The notes under the pieces are model-generated. The model worked only from the letters and a program-made list of their open reading frames with translations. It had not been told where the DNA came from and made no database searches. Source: Castanea sativa (Eukaryota; Streptophyta; Magnoliopsida; Fagales; Fagaceae). From it: a stretch of 64,000 nucleotides of DNA. This document shows, piece by piece, positions 44,598-55,480 of this stretch (its first letter is position 1; every line of letters starts with the position of its first letter). Both the position numbers and the translations under genes were made by a program. The DNA lies in contig NC_134018.1 in assembly GCF_040712315.1 (NCBI RefSeq), positions 42,719,335 to 42,783,334 on the forward strand. The letters run 5' to 3'.

Positions 44598-45518
44598 ATA
44601 GCAAATGTCTACCACTTTTTCATACTTAACTCCAATCCACAAATCCCTTTTACTCGGCCTGGGGAGGAATACAACTGGTATCAAAGGAGACTCAATGTCC
44701 ACCTCAACTCTAACTCTGATGACTCTTCTTTACGTGTCGCCGCTGTCACCGATAAGATCCACTTCAATGACCGCACCAATTTTTAAGCCTATTTTCCTTA
44801 GATTCTCTTCCATTTTCCAGAGAGGTGGTAGCCCATGGATTTTGTATCCAAATTGATGTTGTCGTGAGTCCACCTCCTGCCATGTTAGCTCTGGACTCCA
44901 TTTCTTTAGTGCTAGGTGTCCACCTCTAATGGACCATGGCTTCTTGACAAAGACCTTATGAAGATCAACTTCATGCTGAAACATGAACATGAACACATTT
45001 TTGCCCAGTGTTTTGACCTCCATTGGGAAGACTGGCTTCCATACCTTGTTGGTAACATCTTTGACGAAGTTCAGACTGATGGGTTTATCTATGATGAGTT
45101 TTGCTGCTAGAATGAGGTTTGTGTGGTTGGTAAGGTCTTGGTTTGGGGGGAGCTCTACTCTAATATCTTGGCATGAACACTTTTCCCGTACGAGTAATGA
45201 GTTCGGACACCTCCATTGAAGGTAGAGATGTTTGGGTAGGCCTGCAAAATTTTGTTTGTGTATTTTCCTGGGTTGGTGAGTGGGTAAAAGAAAAGAAAAG
45301 ACTGGAAAGTGAGTAGTGAAATGGGGTAGGAGACGGTGGGGTAGAGGACAGGGTAGGGGAAAAGGAGAGACTAGCTCAGGTTAGAGGGAAAAGGGGAGAC
45401 GGTACCATAGTAGTACGGAGAGGGGAAAAAAAAAAAAAAAGGCAAACTTTTTTTGGTTGTGAATTGGATTAGCTTAAAGGTGTTCTTGGTGGAACTGGTT
45501 AAATACAGTAGTGGACTT

Positions 45519-45868
45519 GAAACCAAAAGAAAAACGTTATAATTTCGGCTCACAAGCCCCATCCAATTGATTTGAGTTCATACAAAGAAAACCGAGTCAT
45601 ACAAGCTTTTGCACATGCACCAAACCTGAAAATCACAGTAGTGGGCTTGAAACAAAAAGTAAAATGTGATAATCTCGGGCTCACAAGCCCGTCCAATTGA
45701 TTTGAGTTCATACATGGAAAAACACGACAATATCCTCACAAACTCAAATAGAGCCCGTGAATGATGTTCGAAGGTCTAAACTTAACATAATCTAACAATT
45801 AACAAAGTATTATCTTTCTCTTGCAGTGAAATATCCTGACTATTGAAGACCGACACAACAGAAAAATA
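45519..45868. repeat. LINE target-flank repeat, then 3' flank of the clathrin gene
   Basis: Two diverged units carry ACAGTAGTGG(A/G)CTTGAAAC, then GGCTCACAAGCCC, then CCAATTGATTTGAGTTCATAC (45504-45590 and 45636-45715). The same unit, cut by the LINE, starts at 35140 (CAAGCTTTGCACATGCACC). The remainder is AT-rich, probably the 3' UTR side of the clathrin light chain gene. Confidence 0.7.
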
Positions 45869-48800
45869 TCAAGCTGCAGCAACAGCCTCGGGAGAAGCCA
45901 CAACAGCTGCAGCCTTAGCCTCAGTTGCAACAGCCGTACAGCTGGTTTTAGCATCTTTTGCGGGGGCTGGTGCGGGTGGTGATTCTGGTGAAGCCTTCAG
46001 GTGAGGAGGTGTGTTGTGCTTTAGTTTCAAGATTATGTGCCGCATCCTTGAAAGGTCAGTTGGCTTTCCAGGCTTTGGACCTTGGACAATGGCAACAGAA
46101 GGCTTCTTCTCCTGATCTTTCTTCCCTCTTTTCTTTTCTATAGCAGGAACTTCATTAGGTACTAACTCTGCAATGGCCTTCCAGTAATTCTTATCAGCCT
46201 CAGCATGGAACTTCTCTTGGTTGGCCAGAAATATCTGACAGAAAAGAAAATAACTGAGTCCAAAAAGATGCAATTCAGGAAAAAGCAGGATATTAAGTTT
46301 AAAATTTAAGATATTAAGATCAGATTTTTCTGAAACGTACAAATCTTGCCCTTAATAATTAGCCAAACAAAACTAGCTCAATTACCATTTAAAAAATTCT
46401 ACAGAACCTTTTTTAAAAGAAATACTGACAAATATAACAAGGATATTGCAGGTTCACAGGCCACATAATAGGTGACCCATAATGAAAAAATTACAAGGGT
46501 AAAGATTCCAGAAAAAGGACTACTACTACCCTAGAGACATCCACTGGAGGAACAATCTCAAATGTAGATGCTTCAGTCTGTCTTTCAAAAGTAGTTTGCT
46601 TCCTTTCACATTAATCACAAGGTTGTAAAAACCAGGATACACGGTCTGAAATCCCTTATACAATTCATGTTGTTTAAAAATCATAAAGTTATAGGATCAG
46701 ATTGAGATCATGATCTGAATCATAAAATCAGGAGACAATGTCAATTAAACATCGGGATAATAATATTATATTGCTATCTATCTCTTTGGTTTTCAAGTAA
46801 AAATGTGATAGGATTGGAATTCGCAACAAGCTTATTATTATTCATAAATTTTAGTAGAATGAGAATTTGACATCTGAACTTGGTTGAAATTAATAATACA
46901 ACAACAACAACAAAAGCCTTGCCAATTTTTTTGGGGTTGGCTACAAAAAAGCCTTAAGCCTTAACAGCCACATGTATTCTATTCCTCCATCCTATTCCAT
47001 CCAAACTCATAACCTCTATTACTTAATTGACATGTCCATTTTAACTACTAATAATGTTAGTTTTTATTTTCCCCTACCTTTTTTTTTTTTTTTTTTTTTT
47101 TGCTCCCTTAACTTGAATTAATTCACACTTTCTTACTAGTGCATTAAGCTCTCTCCTCTACACATGACCAAACCATCTCAAGCAATAATATTATTTTTTT
47201 AATAGTTATGTCGATTTCTAGGTATAGATGAAGGCTCTACCTTTTGAACTATAAGCCTACAACCCTATTTATTTGATGGCAATAGTTTGTGGTAAAAATG
47301 TATTTCCTAAGCTTTGGATATGATTTCTTAAAATATGTCTACTACTCAAAACTAATTTTTATATTCCATAAAATTTTACAATCCTTGATCCGATCTTATG
47401 ATTCAATTCCGATCAAAAGTAAGATCCTGATTTTAATTACCATAATTAATCATATAATTTGCTTCCCTTCTAAGTTCATGAGTGCAGTTAAATCTAGAAA
47501 AGCCACTTCTGATCTACTTCCAGAATAACTGACATGAGATACCCTTTCAAGTGGGAGTGAGTGACTAAATGACCAATGTGTCTTGCCTCAAGGACTTATA
47601 TGAAAGACTCCTTCTATTGCTGACAGCCCTTTGAGGCAGACTAGCATGTACGAGACTAATAAAAATAAAAAAGGAAGATTGTTGTCTTTAGTTTCCCATC
47701 TCGCCATTCCTGACTTTGGAAGGAAATTCTTATCATATATATAATATGAAATAATAAATAAATAAAAAAGAAGAGAAAAAAAAAAAGGGAAAATTTTGTG
47801 TAATAGGAGCATTTCAACCATGTGCCAGAAGCTTTGCCAGCAGAAAAAATTCAAATAATGACATAAATCTGGTGCTAGAAGTGTAATTTTTTTGCAGGCC
47901 TGAACACACACACACGCATATATATATATATAACAAAGTTAAAGCAAGGGTAACAGAGATCCGACACATGCTCTCTAAAACCATGATCAGCTGTATTTCA
48001 TGGCAATGGATTATATTTCAAACTAAATTGGAATTTCAAAGCAGCATGATAAAAGCCACAACCACATTTTAAGACCACGAAAATACCTCCATAGAGGAGG
48101 CAGCATAATAAAAAAATTCCACAACATACTACTTAATATATTTGTTCATACTAAATACCAGTAAGTACATTTTTATCTGGTATTCTGCAGCTAATCAAAA
48201 AATCTATATTTTGTTAAAACCTTTTAAAGGTGCATCATTTAATCTAATAAAAATACTCTTATTTTACAAATCAATGCAGAGTCAGCAATTTATCTCCATT
48301 GAGATTCTGTAAGCTCTCATATCTAGCTCGCGTCAATCTGGCAGAAGTAACCGGCAAATGTATTCCTAAAAAAAACCCTCATTACATCCTCCAAAACTGA
48401 ATAAATCATCCAAATAATCCCTGAAACCATCATATTCTAATTCCACTAACTACACTACAATTCTATTTTCCTCAAAATACTTTAAAAAGTAAAACATATT
48501 CAACACTCTTCCAATACCCAATCAACAACTACTTAACCTTCAAGATCAAAGTAACGATACAGTGATGTAATCTTGTGATTCTAGAACAAGGTAACAGATT
48601 AAATACAGAACAACATAGAATCTAATTATTAACCACAACAACCAAATATATATATGTATATATATATATATGCACACTCTTTACCTTCTCCTTCTCCATA
48701 TTAGTGACTATGTTGTGTTCACAAGTAATCTTCCTCCTCCTGTAGAAATCAACTTTGTATTCATCGGCTTCGTCAATTATCTGGCTCAACAACTCCTTCT

Positions 48801-49580
48801 CCCTCTTCTCCTTCTCCTCTAGCAGGATCGCATTCTCTCTGCTCGCCACAAATTCAATGCAAAACATTAAATCCCACTCAACTACTTCACAACATACAAC
48901 TCTATCAAATTCAATAAGCAAACCAAACATTACATCGAAGACAATATATAAATAATTAAAAGCGCTTAATCCATAAATGATACAATTTCCACAAATTTGG
49001 CTTAACAAAAACCTGAAATCTTAAATTTTCAATCGCAATTCGAATTTAACCTAACAAAGCCAATTGTTTTGGTAAAGTGAGTCAGTCATTATAGGATGGA
49101 AACGAAAAATAGGACAATTTTTCCTAATTTTCTCGGCAACCAAATAGATCGCAAATTTAAGTGAAATTCGAAAGCGTACCTCCTCCATTCCCTGAGAGCG
49201 AAGCCTTCCTCAGGCTCCATCTCCGTCGGAGGGGGCAAAATCGGACCGTCCGATCCAGGAAACCCTCCATCGAAGTCCTCACCGATCGCTTCATCGGCGT
49301 AGATCTCCGAGACTGGCTGCGACGCGAACGCGTCATCGCCGGCGGAGAAAGAGTTGTCGTTGTTGTTGTTATTGTTGTTGTGGAAGATCGGTGAATCGGT
49401 GGCCGAATCCTTGAGTGAGTCAGAGTCGGCGAAATGAGTTGCGGCGAACGAGTCGAATCGCTGGGAGGGGAGACGAGGGTCGTAACCTTGGTAACCATCG
49501 TCGTCGAACGGTCGAGTCGACCCGGTTGAGGGGACCGAGTCGTCGCCGGGTTGAGTAAACGAGTCGGGAAACGATGACAT
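45869..49580 (-). CDS. CLC: Clathrin light chain, three exons
   Basis: Exons 49580-49180, 48838-48685 and 46234-45869; 306 codons plus stop. Borders AG|GTACGC...GCAG|A and AAG|GTAAAG...TCAG|A, phases 2 and 0, join in frame. The N terminus is acidic and disordered with an Asn run. The middle is the heavy-chain-binding coiled coil ([60 protein letters not shown]). The plant signature follows ([19 protein letters not shown]) and then an Ala/Pro-rich tail. Clathrin light chains regulate triskelion assembly on plasma-membrane and trans-Golgi vesicles. Plant family members run about 250-340 residues, so this one is complete. All domains and splice sites look intact; likely a functional housekeeping gene. 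Confidence 0.94.
46900..47180. repeat. Interspersed-repeat remnant in clathrin intron 2
   Basis: Begins ACAACAACAACAACAAAAGCC, followed by TTTTTTTGGGGTTGGCTAC, words shared by common plant short interspersed repeats. It ends after a 25-base T-run and a CTCTCTCC/ACATGACCAAACCATCTC stretch. It lies in the 2.45-kb intron 48684-46235. The SINE assignment is tentative. Confidence 0.4.
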
Positions 49581-51955
49581 GGCTGGCTGGCTGGTTGTGT
49601 ACGGACACGTAAACTGTGTGAAATGCTCTTAAGATAGAGAGAGAGAGAAGAGAATTGTATGCGTCTGTGTCTTGGTGGGCCTAAATACAAGGACTATTTA
49701 GTAGGCATGATTCGTTGTGTGGCTAGGCCCAACTAGGTTACTTTTCAACTAGCCCAGTATCTAAATACAAGAGCATGAGTAAGACTTAAATATAGTACTT
49801 AGTGTTCTTTAGGTTACTGTTTTAAAATTCTGTTATATGAATTTTTTTCTCATTAAGTGAAAGTGTATTTTTTAGTTAAATATCCATATAACTAAATTTT
49901 AAGAAAAGCACATAAGGAACAGTACTTAAGTTACTGTGCCTATATTTTGTCCTTAACATAGATTGACAAGCCTATATAACAATACGCAACACTTTTATTT
50001 ATGAGATTTTATACACGTAGATCATATATAAACTTGTTACCTAAGAATAATAAGATAACACCTCGCGTAATAAGGTATTTGTGGTTTGTGGGTGAAGTTT
50101 TTTTTTTTTTTTTTTTTTTTGAATAAATATTTTATTACTCAACCCTAATAAGGGGAGAAACAGAGTTGTTGAAACTTATTTTTTATTTTTTATATAAATA
50201 TTTCAGGGACTAAGGTGACAACTATAGGGGCCTTTTTTATATTTTTTAAAAAATGAGAAAATATTTAAATTTTAATTAAATAATATTTTATTATTATTGT
50301 TGTTGCTGCTGCTGCAAGAACTAGAATTAGACCCTCAACCCACCAATAATAGATGATGGCCCAACAAGCCCAAAACAATATATTTGTTAGAGAATAGATT
50401 TTACAAAAAAACGTCTAAGCAAATTAAGTATGGGCCTTAAATGACTGGATTCGTGCCAAGAAGACAAGAAAACACAATTTAATAGAAATAACACTTCTCG
50501 GTCAGGTCTAAGGATGAAATGTTCTTATCTTCACTCAAGTTTATCTAAGTACAAGATGTTCTTTCTTTTTTTTCTTCCTTCTCAGATTACCTGCCCCATT
50601 TTTCATGGGGGCCTTTCCCTTATATAGTCATTCCATCCTTCATCCCAGCCTTTCACTTATTGATCATATAAGTGATCTCTTGAATGCTTGTCCTATCAAA
50701 AACCTCCTAGAAGCTTTGTAAATAGCTGTAAACTAAGATATCACCGTTCATGTGTCATCTCCACATAAATGCAGCTAGATGGTTTGGTGTAGAACATTTA
50801 ATGTAGCAGTAGTAGCCTTCTCCCAAGATATTTCCTCATTTGTTGTTGGCTACTTTCCTTGATGTTTATCCTCAGAAGAACAGTTCCCTTTTGTATAGAA
50901 TTTTCGGGATAGTTGGGCTCCATCCTTTCAAAATACATTCCGAGGAGGCTCGGCTCCTCGAAAACTATTGCATGGCTGTTATTTTCTTCTCTTATCCTCA
51001 ACTTATCGATCACGCAGCTTATCAAACCTTTCCTTTCGACCATCCTCGGGCTCCTACATGTCCTCGAGCACAACCCACAGCCCAATACTCCTGCTCAGCC
51101 TATTTATCCTCACAATTATTATTATTATTATTATTATTATTAAAATTTAGATGTAAATTTAATAATTAAGATTATGTGATAAATGCAAAGAGATCTTTTA
51201 CATTTTACAGTAATCTCATCCAACCTAGAAGCATATCTGATTTTGCTATAAGGATTAGTACACAGGTAACATAACGTGTAAAAACTAGAAACTTAAAAAA
51301 ACTACCTAATTAAATAAATAAAAAAATTGATTTTACTTTGGTACAATACATGCTGGGGAAGCCAAAACTAACTCATAAAGATTTTTTTTTTTTTTTTTTG
51401 CTTCTGTACATATAACTATAAGGTGTAAAAAGAGTTAAAAGCTATATAGATTAGGATAAGCATTGAGCGGATAACAATAAGTCAATAAGTTCTAAAGAGG
51501 TGTAATTTTTGTTGTGTAACTAGTATTATTCTTTTTTTTTTAAATATATATATAATTATTTTTGTTGTTTAAAATTTTTTGGACAGTTCTACTATTTTTT
51601 TGCTAAGTGAAAAGCCCTTAATAAAGGGGGTCTTCTTCCAATCGGGGGCCTTAGCCGACTGGCTCATTTGCCCATATTGTTAAGCCAACCTTGTTAATAT
51701 ATATATATATAGCTTATTAGTTATTTTTGCCCAACTTGTTTTGAGTAAAATAAGACAATAAAGATAAACTCATCCAAATATACATGCATTTTTTTTATAT
51801 TAAAAAAATACACATGATGCATTTGCTAACGTAGGCTTTGCTTGCAGCTGTAGCTATTTCTTATATCTTCGTATTCAGTGTTTGGATGTTGAAAGTGGAT
51901 AGAAATATAAATGTACATCAAGGGAGAAAAAGAAAAGTTATAAAAAAAAAAAAAA
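49581..51955. other. Clathrin promoter side and gene-free repeats
   Basis: 49581-49700 is the clathrin 5' UTR/promoter side, with a GA run at 49636-49650. Beyond it are a T-run at 50100-50120, a trinucleotide stretch at 50290-50314, an (ATT)n microsatellite at 51114-51141, and CTCGAG/CCTCGG-rich sequence at 50930-51080 resembling a degraded LTR. 51600-51693 (GGGGGCCTTAGCCGACTGGC, ending AAGCCAACCTTG) looks like one end of a Tip100-type hAT element. I see no real gene. Confidence 0.5.
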
Positions 51956-52056
51956 GTTAAATAAAAACGCACACTATTTAGGCTTATTTGTGTTTGAATA
52001 AGATTACGCATTCATAAAAAATAATTAAAAAATCTTGCCCAGGTTTTCAAAGAGTT

Positions 52057-54150
52057 TTTTTTTGGTAAATAAGGGAATAATATTAAGCACTAGCCAAAAA
52101 AATCAACTGTTTGAGGACGAATCCTCTCATAATACATGTCAATTTGGTCATAATACAAAAGCATAGCAATGCCCATAGTCGTACTATCATAAACAACAAA
52201 ATCTTGCTGAATAATTAGACCTTTTCGGGCTAGCGCATCGGCACACCTATTCGTTTCACGGAAGCAGTGCATAATCCTTACTTGAGGAACTTGGCGAATG
52301 AGAGACTTGCAATCCATAATAAGGGGGGAGTGATTAAGATTAAAGCTAACCTCATTCGCCATCCATCCCAAAACAACTTCAGCATCAACTTCTAGCTCTA
52401 TAGCCATAAGATTGAGAGAAATGCATAGAGATAGACCATCCCTTAGGGCCCATAGCTCTGCTTCAACACTGGAAGAGATACCAATGTTGCGAGTAAAACC
52501 TTTAATCCATCCTCCCTTAGAATCACGGATCAGCCCACCACCGCTCACCCTTCTAGGATTCCCTAAAACTGGCCCATCTGTATTCAGTTTATACCAGCCT
52601 TCACATGGCCTAGACCACCTAACCCGAATCAGCCTTTTAGTGACCCTTCTGTCTGCCTTGCTCATGCGATACATATACTCCTGTGCTGCATGAATCACGC
52701 TACTGTACAGCTTCAGGTTGGGCTGCTTCTCTTTAAATGCCAAATCATTCCTATGCAGCCACAATCTCCATACTGCAAAAGGAAATAAAATATGCCAAGG
52801 GATAGAAGCAAACTTGAATGTATTAATACTCATGTTTCTCTCTAACCAATCCCCCACATTGCCGCTGAAAAATCCTTGATCAGAATTAGAAATTCCAAGC
52901 TTTTCCCAAGTAAGTTTAGCAAAGGTGCAGTCCCTTAACACATGAAGGATGGATTCCTTCTCATTCTTACAAACCCGGCACTGGGCATCCTAAATAATGC
53001 CCCTTTCCTGAAGCACCTCTGCCACAGGGATACTAAGTAAAAAACACTTCAAAAAAAACATTTTGATTTTTGGCATCGAGTCCATTTTCCAAATCCATTT
53101 CCCCTCGAAGGCCGTAGCATGCTCACAGTCACCTCTAGCAATGCCATAGGCATTCTTTTGCTCAAACTCACCTGATGAAGACGAAGCCCATACCATCCGA
53201 TCCTCTCCCTGATGGTTTAAGGAATAGGGACAGCCTTTATGCTGCGAATCAGCTTGTCAGGTAGATCAAAGGAGCATCGAGTAAAATCCCACCTCCCTCC
53301 ATCTCTCATGTCATTCACCGCTAACAACTCTTCACTTCTTCTAAGAAGGCCTTCAATCAAACTTCTAACACTCCCCCCTGTCAACCACTTGTCATGCCAG
53401 AAATTGAGAGAGCTATTCGCACCCAGCTTCCATTTAACACCTTGCCTAAAGATATTATTGCCACGCTTCAATTCAGCCCAAACATTTGACCCACTCTTCC
53501 TCAGGTTGCTGTACTTTAAGCACAGCACCTTCACCCAATCCTTCTCCTTTTCCATATTAAACCTCCAATTCAACTTAGCCAACAAAGATAAGTTTTTTTG
53601 CTTGGCAGCTTGAAGTCCAAGTCCTCCCTCTTCCTTAGGCTTGGTTACCTTCTCACAACTAACCATGTGGACTTTACTTTTGTCTGGAGTGGACCCCCAA
53701 ATGAAGTTCTTGGTCACTCTATCAAGAGCTTCCAAGGTCCGGTTAGGCAAAAGAGTACTTTGCATCACATATGCCAGAACTGTGGAAAGAACAGAGTGGG
53801 CAAGAACAACCTTACCCGCAAAGGACAAGAGGTGCCCCTTCCAACCTGCTAGTTTAGATTGCACTCTTTCCACAACAAAATCAAAATCCCTACTGCTGGA
53901 TCCGGGTTGTTTCAGAGGAAAACCAAGGTATTTACCCAACTTGGGTGTTGATCGAATACCCAGCACCTCACTAAGTTCATCCCTCTTGTTGCCATCCACA
54001 TTAGGGGAAAAATAAACTCTAGATTTCCCTTTGCTGATCCTTTGGCCAGAAATACCACAAAACCCCTCAAGGGCATCCAGCATACTCATGCAATTTTTCA
54101 TATCAGTTTTAGCAAAGAGAACCAAATCATCTGCAAAGAAAAGATGCAAA
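52057..54150 (-). mobile_element. 5'-truncated LINE
   Basis: Minus-strand non-LTR element whose 5' end stops at the RT catalytic box, the usual outcome of incomplete target-primed reverse transcription. Its 3' end is at the T-run near 52057-52065. It lies in the first unit of a local tandem duplication. Different in sequence from the LINE at 35-45 kb. No obvious target duplication remains, and the spacer present in the second unit is missing. Confidence 0.82.
52090..54149 (-). pseudogene. LINE ORF2 C-terminal half: RT palm, zf-RVT, RNase H
   Basis: Starts at the catalytic box MHLFFADDLVLFAKTDMKN (54149) and runs through the RT thumb/connection (KLGKYLGFPLKQPGSSSRDF; LGLQAAKQKNLSLLAKLNWR). 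It continues through zf-RVT (CRVCKNEKESILHVLRDC, about 52990-52935) to RNase H (WYKLNTDGPVLGNPRRVSGG, SSSVEAELWALRDGL, FRETNRCADALARKG) with a stop at 52090. RNase H acidic residues D, E and D are present. Breaks: a frame change near 53205 and TAG at 52989-52987 where the frame suggests CAG. Without the RT N terminus and endonuclease it cannot mobilise itself. Confidence 0.88.
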
Positions 54151-54525
54151 CTAATTTGAAGTAGTACTACATGTGCCTCATGTGATGGGAACGATATTGA
54201 AGATCTTCATGGAGCTTCAAGAGGGGGAGTATATAAGTGAACACAAATTACCAAATTTGAAAGTAGTTTAAATAAAAACGCACACTATTTAGGCTTACTT
54301 GTGTTTGAATAAGAATACTCATTCATAACAAATAATTAAAAAATCTTGCCCCGATTTTCAAAGAGTTCAACACTAGTAAATTTTCTATTGATTTATGCAA
54401 ACTAATTTGAAGTAGTACTGCATGTGCCTTATGTGATGAGAACGATATTGAAGATCTTCATGGAGCTTCAAGAGGGGGAGTATATAAGTGAACACAGATT
54501 ACCAAAATTGAAAGTAGTTTACAAA

Positions 54526-55480
54526 TTCAGTGCAAACCCAAAGCATTAGGTATGGTCATGGATTATGATAGCCCAGCTTCTTTTGCCATCCGCATGCGCT
54601 TTGGTGTCATACTAGAATGCTGTCTTCAGTAGTTTTATAACTTATACCAGTCTGAAAGGACTTTTTTTTTCTTTTTTTTTTTGAGAAAGAGAGTTTTAAC
54701 CAATAACATCCATTTTTAATGATAATTTTTATCATTAAACCAAGATACCAATCGATTTTTAATATAAGCGAGAATTGAGTTTCAAATTTCTTATTCGTCA
54801 ATCAGAGACTTTGAGCTTTAAAATTCCATGCAAACTAGGAATTCTTCTTATTATCATTGGCTAATAACAACGCAAACCATGAAAGTATCAGAAGTCTTTT
54901 TTTCATTATTATTCTGTTCTTTTCATTATTATTGGTTAATAATGCAAACTAGTTTTTTTAAAAAATTGAAACACATACAAGTGCAATGAAATTTTTTTAT
55001 CAGATCATGGGCTACACTCCCAAAAATAGGTGCGCAATTTGATGGATTAGAATCCTCTTACCACTGGCCCAAAAATACACAGACACACCCCACATATGAG
55101 CGTGCTGCTTCGTTTACCTTGAATGTTTTCTCAGCAAAGTATAGAAGCAAGAATGGGGGAGAGGTAATTTGATTTCTAGTTTTCAGTGACAAGGGTCCAA
55201 CTTTCCAAAGGAAGTACCACAACCCATAACCGTGTAGAAAAATGGGCAAGAGAGGCTGTCCAGTACAAAACTACTTACCCTAATTTAACAACAATCATGA
55301 ATTACATAGGCTTAAATCCCAACAATTTGAATAACTTTACATTAATCATAGAAGCATGACTCTGTCAGTTCTTTCAGGGAATTCGGTTCCTCTTTAGCAG
55401 TCAGGATGATTCAAATTCAAAATGGGAATATAAGGAGATGAGAATGCAGTTTATATCTCAGGAGAGTGCACTCAGAACTA
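54526..55480. other. Intergenic, 3' flank of the BPP-type gene
   Basis: AT-rich sequence with T-runs near 54660 and repeated TTTTCATTATTATT words at 54900-54935. The right half is probably the 3' UTR of the gene ending at 55481. No gene seen. Confidence 0.5.

Larger units (their letters stand above)
39615..45130 (-). pseudogene. LINE ORF1 split by the copia insertion
   Basis: The 5' part lies at about 45130-44603: [12 protein letters not shown], then DUF4283 ([56 protein letters not shown]), an RNA-binding-like domain of plant LINE ORF1. The 3' part is at 39970-39615 and opens with the CCHC knuckle [16 protein letters not shown]. The two are joined across the copia target site ATAGC: removing 39971-44602 restores a continuous LINE strand. 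After 39615 the frame is lost before ORF2. Confidence 0.85.
35188..45500 (-). mobile_element. LINE retrotransposon, full-length but decayed, with a nested copia
   Basis: Minus-strand non-LTR element flanked by an 18-bp target duplication AAATACAGTAGTGGACTT (35170-35187 and 45501-45518). Its 3' poly(A) appears as the T-run at 35186-35198. From 5' to 3' it has ORF1 (DUF4283, CCHC knuckle) and ORF2 (endonuclease, RT, zf-RVT, RNase H), the L1-type plant order. A 4627-bp copia element sits inside ORF1. Without it the LINE is about 5.7 kb, a normal full length. A related, uninterrupted piece of flanking sequence at about 45600-45700 confirms the boundaries. Confidence 0.92.
51956..54525. repeat. 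Tandem duplication (~250-bp unit) whose first unit holds a LINE
   Basis: Half A (TAAATAAAAACGCACACTAT to CTTGCCC-AG/G-TTTTCAAAGAG) occurs at 51956-52056 and 54266-54368. Half B (GCAAACTAATTTGAAGTAGT to GAAAGTAGTTTA) occurs at 54154-54267 and 54403-54523. In the second unit A and B are joined by about 35 bases (TTCAACACTAGTAAATTTTC...). In the first they are separated by 2.1 kb of LINE sequence. Confidence 0.8.

Noticed and set aside
49157..49690. 177-codon minus-strand frame
   Set aside because: A second frame over clathrin exon 1. Arg/Ser/Thr-rich composition follows from the exon's sequence; the correct frame joins the later exons.
50798..51169. Overlapping frames of 60-109 codons on both strands
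   Set aside because: No motif, and they run into an (ATT)n microsatellite; the region looks like degraded LTR sequence.
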